NCBI GenBank assembly: GCA_016933275.1
Contig: JAFGBI010000092.1
Span: forward strand, 47,906-111,905
DNA: 64,000 nucleotides
From: Polyangiaceae bacterium
Lineage (GTDB): Bacteria > Myxococcota_A > Polyangia > Polyangiales > Polyangiaceae
Reading direction: 5' to 3'
The position numbers were made by a program, and so were the translations under genes. The notes beneath the pieces are model-generated. The model had not been told where the DNA came from and ran no database searches. It saw only the letters and a list, made by a program, of their open reading frames with translations. Of the stretch, positions 36,020-45,750 are shown piece after piece (position 1 is the first letter of the stretch; every line of letters starts with the position of its first letter).

Positions 36020-36307
36020 TCAGCTGCCGAACCCTGAGGCCTCCCCGCGTTCGCCAGGGCACCCACCGATCTTGGGAGCCTGATCCGGGATCCGGGGTGG
36101 CTCAATCCGAGGTCCGCTTCGGGGTGCGCAGCGCTCGCATGCGCTCGCGGACCGCCTGTTGTGTAGAAATGGTCGAGCATTGCGCGGGTGCGGGTGGCGA
36201 GCAAGATCCGCACACCGTTCGGTGTCCTTGGGACGCGCGAGACACATCCCACCGAGACCTGTCGCAGTGACGCTGATGCCGGTAGCGCCGAAGGACTTCT
36301 TTGGCAC
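36020..36307 (-). pseudogene. Aldo/keto reductase N-terminal remnant
   Basis: Residues 1-24 (MPKKSFGATGISVTATGLGG, then MCLARP) match the start of aldo/keto reductases, whose N-terminus reads LGxTGLxVxxxGLGGM. Beyond that the frame is Arg/Pro-rich and shows none of the expected DTADxYG or catalytic Lys/His motifs. Other minus frames over the next 300 bp also give no continuation, so the gene appears truncated. The area 35951-36420 holds no other gene. The match is short, so chance is possible. Confidence 0.4.
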
Positions 36308-36403
36308 TGCGGCGGGTGCAAGACACCGCCGCCGTCGGGAGAAGCCGGCCAGCCGCGGTGGCTACGATTCGTGGCGGCATGGTCGTCCCCCGCCGAAAAG
36401 CGG

Positions 36404-36409
36404 TATGCT
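36404..36409 (+). promoter_or_regulatory. -10-like hexamer of the Pro-rich membrane protein gene
   Basis: TATGCT, 11 nt before the ATG at 36421, with no Shine-Dalgarno site. The -35 is not recognisable. Confidence 0.38.
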
Positions 36410-36420
36410 TGTGCTCTCGC

Positions 36421-37254
36421 ATGAGCGAACCGCGCAAGCCCGGGGTCTCCCCCACCGTCGTCATGGACAATGAGGACGGCTCCCGAGGTACCACTCGCGA
36501 CGACGACCTCCGTGCTGGTACCTGGGCGGCGGAGCCGCCTTGCCCCACCGTGGAGGAGAGGACAGCCGGGGAGACAGGTGAAGGGGCGATGAAAGCCCCC
36601 TTCGCCGCCGGCAAGACCCAACCGGGGGAGCCTCCGTTCGATCTCATGCGACAGGAGGCCTTGGTCTGGGATGAACCGCGGGTCGCGAGCGCGTTCTCAC
36701 CCAATCGCACCTGGGGCCAGGATCCCTACCTCGCGCCGCTCGCTGGCACTTCCCGTCCGGACTCCGCGCCCCGGAGCCGCGCCGGGCTCGGCGTCGTCGC
36801 GTCGATCTTCGCCACAGGGGCGGTGTTCGGCATGGCGATCGGGGCGGTGATCGTCCTGACACGCGATCGATCCAAGGAAGACTCCGAGCCGGCGCCCCTG
36901 GTAGACGACCTCCCGGCTGCTTCGGCTGGGGTGATGCCAGACCCGCCATCGCTGGTGGCGTCCGCGGTCCCCCCGACGTCCACACCAGTGGTACCGGACC
37001 CCTCGGCGGGACCGGTCGCTCCCCGCTTGGGCGACGCGCCGATCGCGACCGCGCCGTCCCCTCGCCGCGACGCTTCGGACCGCCCGGGGCCGGTTCCTAC
37101 GGCGCCGACTGCCTCGCCAGTGCCGGCGCGATCGGCGACGCCACCCCCACCGGCAACGTCACGTTCACCCAGCCCAACCCCCACGTCTTCCACCGCGCCC
37201 CGGCCCAATCCTACGGCGCCCCGCCGAGCTCGACCGCGCGGGCTGGAGATCTGA
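36421..37254 (+). CDS. Single-span membrane protein with long Pro/Ala-rich tail
   Basis: 277 residues, function unknown. A 120-residue charged N-terminus contains several Pro and Gly and one PPCPTVEE motif. One membrane segment at about 123-146 (GLGVVASIFATGAVFGMAIG). The remaining 130 residues are Pro/Ser/Thr/Ala-rich and end basic (RRARPRGLEI). The layout resembles the tail of the membrane kinases in this window but has no kinase domain. It faces the PP2C gene. Confidence 0.68.
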   Translation: MSEPRKPGVSPTVVMDNEDGSRGTTRDDDLRAGTWAAEPPCPTVEERTAGETGEGAMKAPFAAGKTQPGEPPFDLMRQEALVWDEPRVASAFSPNRTWGQDPYLAPLAGTSRPDSAPRSRAGLGVVASIFATGAVFGMAIGAVIVLTRDRSKEDSEPAPLVDDLPAASAGVMPDPPSLVASAVPPTSTPVVPDPSAGPVAPRLGDAPIATAPSPRRDASDRPGPVPTAPTASPVPARSATPPPPATSRSPSPTPTSSTAPRPNPTAPRRARPRGLEI

Positions 37255-37331
37255 GCGCGTCGCAGGGGCCAGCCTCGGTCGATGCCTCGCCTTCACGGTG
37301 AGCACCTCCGAGACGTGGCGCACGCCACGGG

Positions 37332-38282
37332 TCAGAAGCGGGCCACGACGACCGTGACGTTGTCGATCGCGCCCCGGGCCTCCACGATGTCGAGAACGTT
37401 GCGGGCGGCTGCTTCGGCGCTGTGCGCGTCCACCACGAGATCCGGAAGCTCCTCCTCCCTGACGTGCGCCACGACGCCATCCGTGCAGAGAACGAGCGTG
37501 TCTCCCTCGCGCAGCTCCACCACGGCGACGTCAACGGTCATCTCCTTGTCCCGCTGGCCACCGACGGTGTTGACCAGAACGTGACGCAGCTGTGAGCGGG
37601 CCGCCTGCTCGGCATCGAGCGCGTGTGCCGCCAGGAGCTCCTCCGCAACCGTATGGTCTCGGGTCAATCGCAGGAGCTGTCTGTCGCGAAGTAGGTACGC
37701 CCTGCTATCGCCGACGTGAACGATGTAGACATCGGGCCAGGTGATGTACGCCGCAGTGAGCGTCGTTCCCATGCGCTCGTCCAGATCGAGCTCGATCGCC
37801 GTACGAAAGACGGCCTCGTCGCTCCCCCGCACCCCGACCTCGAGGGTGTGCTCGAGGTGGCCCCTCAAGGCCGCGCTCGAGGCAACGAACCAAGGTACGA
37901 TCTCCAGGACGAACGCGGCCAGTGATTCGATGGCGACCGTGGAAGCGACCTCCCCGCCTTCGTAGCCGCCCATCCCGTCGGCGACCGCGAGCAGGCGAGC
38001 CTGCGGAGCCTCGATGCGTCGGCCGACGCGGCCGGCAACGCTGCCGTGTGTCACGACCATCGCGCGTCGCAGCTCCGCGACAAGGAGGTGGTCCTGATTC
38101 GTCGAACGCACACGACCACGATCGGAGATACCGAAGACGTCGGCCCGAACAGACGGATCGCCCACCCATTCCGGACCGGAGTCGGGCGGACTCACTCGAG
38201 CCTGGAGTCCGCTGCGAGCCGGCCGTGAATTCTCTGCTTCACGGGGCGGATCCACTGCGGCCATATGGATAGAACTAGCCAT
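37332..38282 (-). CDS. PP2C-type Ser/Thr protein phosphatase
   Basis: 316 residues. All metal-binding motifs of the PPM family are present: DRGRVRSTNQDHLLV, the VADGMGGYEGGEVAS motif, GTTLTAAYI, VGDSRAYLLR, LCTDGVVAHV and the final DNVTVVVARF. It removes phosphate from Ser/Thr and is the natural opponent of the Hanks kinases in the window (8.7 and 22.2 kb). ATG 38282 is chosen; an ATG at 38264 is equally possible. The 215 bp upstream to the repeat at 38498 shows no other gene. Confidence 0.94.
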   Translation of the reverse strand: MASSIHMAAVDPPREAENSRPARSGLQARVSPPDSGPEWVGDPSVRADVFGISDRGRVRSTNQDHLLVAELRRAMVVTHGSVAGRVGRRIEAPQARLLAVADGMGGYEGGEVASTVAIESLAAFVLEIVPWFVASSAALRGHLEHTLEVGVRGSDEAVFRTAIELDLDERMGTTLTAAYITWPDVYIVHVGDSRAYLLRDRQLLRLTRDHTVAEELLAAHALDAEQAARSQLRHVLVNTVGGQRDKEMTVDVAVVELREGDTLVLCTDGVVAHVREEELPDLVVDAHSAEAAARNVLDIVEARGAIDNVTVVVARF

Positions 38283-38497
38283 CACGGCGGTCGGCGCAAG
38301 CACAAGCATCGGCATTTCGCGAACATCCAAGGGGCAAACCACGAACGGCGGGCTCACCCATCTCCGCGCTCGAGCTGCTGCCGCCAACGGCGGCCGACAT
38401 CGACCCGGACGGCCGAGGGCAGCCACCTCGCCGGCACCCACCGAGGAACGTCGCCGTGCCGGGCTCCTCGGCCAGGTTTCGTGCCCGAGGTGGTGGC

Positions 38498-39003
38498 CTG
38501 GAGCACCGATCCCGTTGCCGACCGCAACAGCGGCGCTGGAAACACGTCCGTGCGAGGCGAGGACGCTTATCCAGCGTTGGCTCCGGAGAGGTCTCCTGCC
38601 GGTTTGGCGCTCCAGTCCCCTGGCGGTGTGATCTTGACCGGATCTGGCAGAAGATTCTCCAATGTTCTCGTGGCCATCAGCAATCGGGCGTCAGCGATCG
38701 GGGTCTCCGCGTTCCACCTGACCGCTGGCCGCCGACCGCTGACCGCTGGCCACCGATCGCTGACCGCTGATGGCCTGGCCTGTTTGGTTGCGGCTCTGCC
38801 AGCCTAGAGCACCTCAGGTTGCCAACAGCGACGGAGCCCTGGAAACCGTTTTTCAGCAGGGTGAGGAAACGGTTTCCAGGGCTCCTTTGCCGAGATCTGC
38901 TCCCAGCTCGGTGCTCTAGGTCATCAATTTGTCGCAGCAATCTACCTGATTGCTGCTCTAGATCGTTGATTTGACGCAGCAATCTACCTGATTGCTGCTC
39001 TAG
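38498..39003 (+). repeat. Composite dispersed repeat A-C-A-B-B
   Basis: 506 bp. First A 38498-38615 (CTGG to CCAG ends); C module 38616-38803, holding a reading frame start on the minus strand (MATRTLENLLPDPVKITPPG) and GACCGCTG tandem repeats; second A 38804-38919 with a perfect 19-bp stem (38833-38851 with 38867-38885); then two B modules, 38916-38961 and 38958-39003, each bounded by CTAG. The last CTAG supplies the stop codon of uvrA. The same modules occur inverted and in the same order at 60909-61336. Confidence 0.9.
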
Positions 39004-42000
39004 GTCCTTGGTCTTTGGCGGCAATCGGGCTGTTGGCTCGAGGACGAACGAACCTGTTTGGTGCGCTGCGGCTGGAAAGGCTGGCGAGCGCCGTCCTGAC
39101 CGTCGGCGAAGAGGTCTCGAAGCACGGTGCCCGTTGGTGTTCTGCACTGCGCCACGACTGGCGGAGGCCCCATCGCAATCACCGAACCGCCACGGTCGCC
39201 GCCCTCCGGTCCGAGCTCGACGACCCAATCGGCACCGGCGATGACCACGGGGTGATGCTCGATGATGACGAGCGTATCGCCCCGAGACACCAGACGCCCG
39301 AGAACCTCGACGAGGCGATGGACATCCGTGAGGTGAAGGCCGGTCGTTGGCTCGTCCAGCACGTAGAGGGTGGGTTCATGGCGCACGGTCGCCGTCAATT
39401 CGGCAGCGAGCTTGAGGCGCTGGGCCTCTCCACCGGAGAGCGATGGCGCGCCCTGTCCGAGGGTGACGTACCCCGCGCCAAGATCGGCCATGGTGCGGAG
39501 GGGTGCGGCGATCCGCGGATGGTTCGCGAAGACATCCGCCGCCTCTGCCGCGGTGAGCCGGAGCACGTCGGCGATGGACCTGCCGAGGTAGTTCACGGCC
39601 AGGGTCCGGGGTTCGAAGCGGCTGCCGCCGCAGGCCGAACAGGACGTCGTCGCGTCGGGAAGGAAGCTCATCTCGTGCGTCAACACCCCCTGTCCTTCGC
39701 AGACGGAGCAGCGGCCACCGACGGTCGTGTTGAAGCTGAAGCGCGCCGCACCGAAGCCCGCCACCTGAGCATCGGGCGTGGCCGCGAAGAGACGTCGAAT
39801 CGGGTCCCAGATCCCGAGATAGGTCGCGGGGACCGAGCGCGGGCTCTGTCCGATCGGAGACTGATCGACGGCCACTGCGCGACGGAGCGCCCCCACCCCC
39901 GCGAGCGAGCGAAATGGGCCTGGGGGATCGCTGGCTAGCCCGAGCGTCTCGCGTACCGCGGGCAGGAGAACCTGTCGCACCAGGGTGCTCTTCCCTGATC
40001 CACTCACCCCCGCCACCACCGTGAGCCCTCCCAGCGGCAGCTCGAGCCGTACGCCCTTCAGGTTGTGCGCCGTGACTCCGTCGAGCACGAGCCGCGGGTG
40101 ATCCGCGCCGAGAGCCCGGGGCGTTCGGAGCACCGCGGGGACGGCGAACGCCCGAGCGGTGGGCGAGCTCGGATCCAAGAGGACCTCCCCGACGGGACCC
40201 GCCGCCACGACCTCGCCACCCCCCGTCCCTCCACCGGGACCGAGATCGATGAGGTGATCCGCCGCGCGGATCACGTCCGCGTCGTGCTCCACCACGAGGA
40301 CCGTCGAACCCAGGTCCACGAGGCGCCGGAGGTTCGTGATGAGACGTGCCGTGTCCTGCGGGTGAAGCCCGATCGTGGGCTCATCGAGCACGTAGAGGGC
40401 TCCCGTGAGCCCAGAACCGAGCTGTGCGGCGAGACGCAGGCGCTGGAGCTCGCCCCCAGAGAGGGTGCCGGCGGCGCGGTCGAGGCCGAGATAGCCCCCT
40501 ACCTCCGCCAGGAAGGCGAGACGCCGAACCAGCTCCGCGACGATTGGCTCGGCGATCGCGGCACGGTCACTCGGGAAACGCCACCCGCCAGCGAGGTCGA
40601 GCGCGTGCTCGACCGAGAGCGAAGTCACCTCGGCGTAACCCTTCCCGAGGAGGCGGACCGCGCGAGCGACGGGTGCGAGTCTCGTGCCGCCGCAGGCGGA
40701 GCAGGGTGCGGTCCGCGCGGCCAATTCCGAGTCCTTCGAAGCTTGCCCCTGCTTCCCCGAACGTCTGCCAGCCGATACCGTGCGCCGACGTGTGCTCCGA
40801 TGGGCGGTGCGAGCGCCTGCCACTCGCCCGGTCCCCTCACACCGAGGACACCGCCCCTGGTCCGTGTTGAAGGAGAACCATCGGGGGTCGAGCTCGGGGA
40901 TCGCTTGGCCGCATCGGGGACAAGCGCGTCGGGTGGACAAGAGCCGTGTTTCGGCGCCCGCAACGGCGATCTTGACCGCGCCGTGTCCCCAGAGGAGCGC
41001 GCGGTCGAACACGTCGCGCGAGAGCTCGGCGAGAGGCAAGTCCGAGGCGATCACGAGATCGATGGTGTGCTCCCGCGTGCGAGCGAGGCGGGGTGGGGCG
41101 TCGGTCGATACGATGTTGCCGTCGCAGAGGGCCGCGGTGATGTCGGCTCGTGCCGCGGCAGCGAAGAGGTCGAGATAGACGCCCTTTCGCCCGGCGACGG
41201 CAGGCGCGAGGAGAGTCCCTCGACCCCCCGAGCGCCGGACCTCGACGAACGCCTCCTCCGCGCTGCGGCCCTGGATGGGCTCGCCGTGATCCGGGCAGTG
41301 CGCCACTCCAACCTTCGCGAACAGCAAGCGCAGGAAATGCGCGACCTCGGTGACGGTCGCCACCGTCGAACGCGGCCCGGCCCTCGCGGTGTGCTGCTCC
41401 AGGGCAATGGCGGGCGGCACCCCGGCGACCACATCCACGTCGGGTCGCGGGAGGGTGGGGAGGAACTGGCGTGAATAGGGGGTCAGGGTCTCCAGAAACC
41501 GCCGTTGACCCTCCGCGAATACGACATCGAAGGCGAGCGTGCTCTTGCCCGAACCGCTCGGGCCCGTCACGACGGTGAGCGCACCATGGGGCACGGTGAC
41601 CGACACCTCACGAAGGTTGTGCTCCCGGGCCCGGACGACCTCGAGCGCAGTCCCGGGCGGGTGGGCGTTGTTCCGCCGCCTCCCGCGAGGAATCCTCGAC
41701 GACGGCGGGGACGGCCGGGGGCGCCGAACCTCGAGCCGAGCCGTCGTCGCTTCCCGAAGAGCTTCCCCAGTGCGGGTCGTGGCGAGGGCAACGACCTCCG
41801 GAGTACCCCGCGCCACCACCAGACCCCCTTCGGCGCCCGCGCCCGGACCAAGATCGATGACGTGGTGAGCGGCGCGGATGAGGTCGAGATCGTGGTCGAC
41901 CACGACCACGGTCGCACCGGCGCTGACGAGCCCGTGGAGCGTATCGACCACGTTCGCCACTTCATCCACGTGCAGCCCGGCACTGGGCTCGTCGAGGATG

Positions 42001-44495
42001 TACAGATTGCCAACGTGGCTCTCGCCCAGCGCTCGCGCAAGCTTCAGGCGCTGTGCCTCCCCTCCCGAGAGGGTCGAGAGCGACTGTCCGAGTCTCAGGT
42101 AGCCGAGCCCGAGGCGCGCCACGGGACCGAGGGCGCGCTGGATCGCGGGATCGTCCCGAAAGAGGGCCAGCACGTCCGCGACGGTCGCCGCGAGCAGGTC
42201 CGCTACCGAAGACCCGCGGTGGCGCACCGACAGCACGACCGGTTGGAAGCGCTGGCCTTTGCAGAGGGGACAGCCGAGCCGAACGTCGGCCAGGAATTGC
42301 ATCTCGATGGTCTCGAAACCCTCCCCCGCGCAGGCCGGACACCGTCCCTCCGCAACGTTGAACGAGAAGCTCGAGGCAGAGAGGCCGAGGACCTCCGTGG
42401 CCGGCTCGGCGGCGAAGCGACGTCGTATCGCGTCCCACGCCTTCGTGTAGGTCGCCGCGTTGCCGCGGGATGTGCGCCCGAGTGGGGCCTGATCGACAAG
42501 GCTCACGCGGCGAATGGCAGCCGCGCCCACGAGCTCCGTGTGCGCGCCAGGCGGATCGACGTTCGGGACCTTGAGTCGCCGCGCGACCGCGCGGTAGAGG
42601 ATATCGACGACGAGGGTGGTCTTCCCTGAGCCGCTCGGCCCGGTGACAACACACAGGACTCCGAGCGGTATCTCGACATCGATGCCACGGAGGTTGTTCG
42701 CTGCTGCGCCCTGGATGAGGAGCGCGCCACGGGGCCCCGCCGGGGGACGCTCGGATCGGCCCGGCACGCCAGCCAGCGCGCGCGCCGTCGCGCCACCGGC
42801 ACGCAGCGCCCCCGCCACGGTTCCGTCGAAGACGACGTGACCTCCAGCATCGCCCGCCCCGGGCCCGAGCTCGACGACCCGATCGGCGGCGCGGATGAGG
42901 CGGGGATCGTGCTCGACCACCAACACCGTGTTCCCACGAGCCGCCAGGCCGCGGATGACCTCGGTCAGCGGTTCGATGTCCGTCGGGTGGAGTCCAACGG
43001 TCGGCTCGTCGAGCACGAAGAGCGCGTGGTGAAGCGAGGTGCCGAGAGCGGCAGTGAGCGTGACCCGCTGCGCTTCGCCGCCGGAAAGGGTTCGCGCCTG
43101 CCGGTCGAGGGTGAGGTATCCGAGGCCGACTCGGTCGAGCATACCGATGCGTGCGGCGAGCTCCTCGACGATGAGGCGCCCCTGCGTGGTGCGAGGCGAG
43201 AGCGCCGCGAGCCGGACCCTCGCTTCCTTCACGGACAGGGAATGCCACTTCGCGACGTCGAGACCACCGACGCGATACGCGAGCGCGGCCGGGCCGAGAC
43301 GTTGCCCATCGCACGCTGCACAAGGTCGGTAGGCGCGGTACCGAGCGAGCAAGACGCGAACGTGCATCTTGTACGTCCTCGTCTCGAGCCAACGGAACCA
43401 GCCGAGCACCCCGGGGAAGCACCCCTCTTCCCAAGCACCATCACCCTCGAGCACAAGGGAGCGTTGCGCTGGAGTGAGCTCCGCCCAGGGCGTGGTGAGT
43501 GGGATCCGGTGGCGCGAGCAGAATTTGCCGAGCTCTGCCCGTTCCCAGGAGGTGCTCGGGGTCGCCCATGGTCGAATCGCCCGGTCGCGCAGGGAACGGC
43601 GCGGGTCGGGGATCACCTTCTCGAGATCGACCCCGATGAGACGACCGAAGCCACGACAGGTCGGGCAAGCTCCAAGCGGAGATGCGTAGGAGAAGAGGCC
43701 TGGTCGCGGCGGGTCGAAGGCGCGGGCGCAGACTGGACAGCTGAGCCCCTCTCGAAGGACCGATGACCCCTGGTCGCGGTGCAGACGAGCCACGCCATCA
43801 CCACGACGCCAGGCTGTCTCGACCGCGGCGGCGAGACGACGCTGATCACCGGGCGTGGCACGCAGTCGATCGATGATCACGTCTGCCTCGCCACCAGCCG
43901 CGAGCACTGCGGAGGGTGGCGTCCGATCCAGATCCACGACTCGGGTGCCCGAGGGACCCAACCAGAGTCTCCGGTACCCGTCGCGCAGGAGGGCTTCGCG
44001 CACCTCGAGGTAGGCCTCGACGCTAGCTACGCGGAGGGGATAGGCGATGACCAGCCGCTCGCCGGGGTGCGCCGCAACGACGGTGGCGCTGGTCGATGCG
44101 GGATCCATGACAGCGGCCTCTGTCCCATGCTCTGGACAGACCGGGAGCGCCTCCCGCACGAACAGGGCCGCCAGGTAGGGCTCGATGTCCGCCATCGTCG
44201 CCACGGTCGAACGCGAGCTCTTCACCGGAGCGCGCCGATCGACGGCCACCCCGGCCGGGACCGGCTCGAGTGAATCCATCGGGGGCCGCTCCAGGCGCTC
44301 GAGAAACTGGCGGACGTATGGACTGAAGCTCTCGACGAACCGGCGTTGACCCTCGGCGTAGAGGGTGTCAAAAGCGAGGCTGCTCTTGCCCGACCCGGAA
44401 ACGCCGGTGATCGCGACCAGTTCGCCCGCGTGGAGCTCTAGATCGACCCCGGCGAGGTTGTGGGTGCGCGCACCGCGCAGGATCGACCGCCGCAT
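39000..44495 (-). CDS. uvrA: Tandem-fused double-length UvrA (excinuclease ABC subunit A)
   Basis: 1831 residues, about twice normal. It is two UvrA units in one chain with four ABC ATPase modules. Walker A motifs: GVSGSGKSS (31-39), GPSGSGKTT (near 616), GPSGSGKST (near 974) and GVSGSGKST (near 1493). Four LSGGE signatures (A or L at the next position) and several CxxC zinc motifs (CPVC near 250, CPTC, CPAC, CPLC; further pairs near 718, 1200 and 1600). All catalytic motifs look intact. UvrA normally works as a dimer in nucleotide excision repair, so this may be a covalent dimer, as described in some Deltaproteobacteria. ATG 44495 has GGAG 7 nt upstream. The tail (QPDCRQRPRT) ends in the repeat. 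Confidence 0.93.
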   Translation of the reverse strand: MRRSILRGARTHNLAGVDLELHAGELVAITGVSGSGKSSLAFDTLYAEGQRRFVESFSPYVRQFLERLERPPMDSLEPVPAGVAVDRRAPVKSSRSTVATMADIEPYLAALFVREALPVCPEHGTEAAVMDPASTSATVVAAHPGERLVIAYPLRVASVEAYLEVREALLRDGYRRLWLGPSGTRVVDLDRTPPSAVLAAGGEADVIIDRLRATPGDQRRLAAAVETAWRRGDGVARLHRDQGSSVLREGLSCPVCARAFDPPRPGLFSYASPLGACPTCRGFGRLIGVDLEKVIPDPRRSLRDRAIRPWATPSTSWERAELGKFCSRHRIPLTTPWAELTPAQRSLVLEGDGAWEEGCFPGVLGWFRWLETRTYKMHVRVLLARYRAYRPCAACDGQRLGPAALAYRVGGLDVAKWHSLSVKEARVRLAALSPRTTQGRLIVEELAARIGMLDRVGLGYLTLDRQARTLSGGEAQRVTLTAALGTSLHHALFVLDEPTVGLHPTDIEPLTEVIRGLAARGNTVLVVEHDPRLIRAADRVVELGPGAGDAGGHVVFDGTVAGALRAGGATARALAGVPGRSERPPAGPRGALLIQGAAANNLRGIDVEIPLGVLCVVTGPSGSGKTTLVVDILYRAVARRLKVPNVDPPGAHTELVGAAAIRRVSLVDQAPLGRTSRGNAATYTKAWDAIRRRFAAEPATEVLGLSASSFSFNVAEGRCPACAGEGFETIEMQFLADVRLGCPLCKGQRFQPVVLSVRHRGSSVADLLAATVADVLALFRDDPAIQRALGPVARLGLGYLRLGQSLSTLSGGEAQRLKLARALGESHVGNLYILDEPSAGLHVDEVANVVDTLHGLVSAGATVVVVDHDLDLIRAAHHVIDLGPGAGAEGGLVVARGTPEVVALATTRTGEALREATTARLEVRRPRPSPPSSRIPRGRRRNNAHPPGTALEVVRAREHNLREVSVTVPHGALTVVTGPSGSGKSTLAFDVVFAEGQRRFLETLTPYSRQFLPTLPRPDVDVVAGVPPAIALEQHTARAGPRSTVATVTEVAHFLRLLFAKVGVAHCPDHGEPIQGRSAEEAFVEVRRSGGRGTLLAPAVAGRKGVYLDLFAAAARADITAALCDGNIVSTDAPPRLARTREHTIDLVIASDLPLAELSRDVFDRALLWGHGAVKIAVAGAETRLLSTRRACPRCGQAIPELDPRWFSFNTDQGRCPRCEGTGRVAGARTAHRSTRRRTVSAGRRSGKQGQASKDSELAARTAPCSACGGTRLAPVARAVRLLGKGYAEVTSLSVEHALDLAGGWRFPSDRAAIAEPIVAELVRRLAFLAEVGGYLGLDRAAGTLSGGELQRLRLAAQLGSGLTGALYVLDEPTIGLHPQDTARLITNLRRLVDLGSTVLVVEHDADVIRAADHLIDLGPGGGTGGGEVVAAGPVGEVLLDPSSPTARAFAVPAVLRTPRALGADHPRLVLDGVTAHNLKGVRLELPLGGLTVVAGVSGSGKSTLVRQVLLPAVRETLGLASDPPGPFRSLAGVGALRRAVAVDQSPIGQSPRSVPATYLGIWDPIRRLFAATPDAQVAGFGAARFSFNTTVGGRCSVCEGQGVLTHEMSFLPDATTSCSACGGSRFEPRTLAVNYLGRSIADVLRLTAAEAADVFANHPRIAAPLRTMADLGAGYVTLGQGAPSLSGGEAQRLKLAAELTATVRHEPTLYVLDEPTTGLHLTDVHRLVEVLGRLVSRGDTLVIIEHHPVVIAGADWVVELGPEGGDRGGSVIAMGPPPVVAQCRTPTGTVLRDLFADGQDGARQPFQPQRTKQVRSSSSQQPDCRQRPRT

Positions 44496-44682
44496 CGCCG
44501 AACTCCGGGAGACGGGCGACTCATAGGACCAATCAGCAGCCACGACCAGCGGGGAAGGAGGTCTGCGGCGGGGCCCGGCCGTTCGCCTGGACCGCCGGTT
44601 CTCCGGCTCGGCAGATGAGTCGGCCGGGGGCGGGCCGGTCGTTGTCGCCGGAGCCAACCCCCTCGCCGCTCCTCCGCGCCGA

Positions 44683-45489
44683 TCAGGTGACGACCCTCCA
44701 CACGGCCGCCTCGCGACGTTCGCTGCTCTCGATCTCCCTGGTCGTCGGGACCTCGTAGCGCGCCTGGAGCGCTAGCTTCCGGTCGGGAAGAAACGCCCGG
44801 CCACCATCGCCGAGGAGGACAAGCTCATGGTCACGAGCCAGCACCCGTAGCCACACCGCGATGCGAGGAGCCGAGGCGCCTTCATAACAGATATCGCCGG
44901 TCAGGATCACGTCCGCGTTCGGATTCGAGCCGACCACGTCACCGAGAACGAGATCGAGCTCGAGTTCATTGGCCTGGGCGTTGACGGCAGCTGCCACGAT
45001 GGCCATTCGATCGATGTCCACCGCGGTGACGACCGCCGCCCCAGCCCGCCGCGCAGCGAGTGCGACGAGCCCGCCCCCGGAGGCGAAGTCGAGGACGCGC
45101 TTCTTGGCGACCAAGGAGGGGTGGTCGAGCACGAAGCGGGCGAGTGCTTGGCCGCCAACCCAGGGGAAGGCCCAGAACGGCGGTGGCTGGGGACGAGCGG
45201 CGGCTGCCTCCGTGGCCTCCCAGAGAGGAGTGAGCTCCGACGCGGCCCGGAGGAGGAACTCGGGGACGAGAGGGGGGCGTTGCTCCACCGTGTGGTCCAG
45301 CACGAAGGCGTGGTCGACCGGCGACTCGACGAGCACCCGAAATGCAGGCCGCGGCTGGGGCCAGTCCACGGGCGGGATGGTGGCACCATTTGCCGCTGGC
45401 AGCACCCTCCCCACCTCGCCGGAACGGTCGTTGCGTCGGGCAACCCGAGCGGCATACTCGTCGCCTGGCGTTCCTCGGCACCATGGCAT
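44683..45489 (-). CDS. SAM-dependent methyltransferase (ETF-beta/protein-lysine type)
   Basis: 268 residues. The N-terminal 50 residues are basic and variable; conserved sequence begins near FWAFPWVGGQALARF. The SAM-binding motif VLDFASGGGLVALAA is typical of the class I branch that includes PrmA and ETF-beta lysine methyltransferases, and LGDVVGSNPNADVILTGD is the expected post-I region. Substrate likely a protein lysine, but not determined. The start is uncertain (45489 or a GTG at 45369). It lies upstream of uvrA on the same strand, 187 bp apart. Confidence 0.8.
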   Translation of the reverse strand: MPWCRGTPGDEYAARVARRNDRSGEVGRVLPAANGATIPPVDWPQPRPAFRVLVESPVDHAFVLDHTVEQRPPLVPEFLLRAASELTPLWEATEAAAARPQPPPFWAFPWVGGQALARFVLDHPSLVAKKRVLDFASGGGLVALAARRAGAAVVTAVDIDRMAIVAAAVNAQANELELDLVLGDVVGSNPNADVILTGDICYEGASAPRIAVWLRVLARDHELVLLGDGGRAFLPDRKLALQARYEVPTTREIESSERREAAVWRVVT

Positions 45490-45531
45490 CGACGCAACCC
45501 CTTTCGTCCCGGCCGAGGGCCACGTCGTTGG

Positions 45532-45750
45532 CTAGAGCAACGATCGGGTTGGTTGCAGCGTCGAATCGCCGACCTGGAGGCCCGCGTCCTCCGGGCTCCG
45601 CGCAACGCGAGCCGTGTGGGAGAGGGCGTGGGGTACCGACCCCGATGCGGACCTCACCGACGGCGGCGCCGAAGACGCGCCTTCGCCCGGCGCGGGCGCG
45701 TTTTCAGCGCTGCCGCTGCTGTCAGCAACCCGGTAGGTGTTTCGGGTGTG
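45532..45750 (+). repeat. Degenerate B-A dispersed repeat
   Basis: Begins at CTAGAGCAACGATCGGGTTG, a decayed B module, with GCAGCGTCGAATC after it. The A part (about 45660-45745) has GACGCGCCTTCGCCC and GCGCGTTTTCAGCGCTGCCG but poor complementarity in between. It appears to be an old, diverged copy. The spaces 45490-45531 and 45751-45927 have no other gene. Confidence 0.7.

Noticed and set aside
39000..44495. Several long + strand frames over uvrA
   Set aside because: Antisense shadows of a GC-rich gene; no motifs, and the minus-strand frame has all UvrA motifs.
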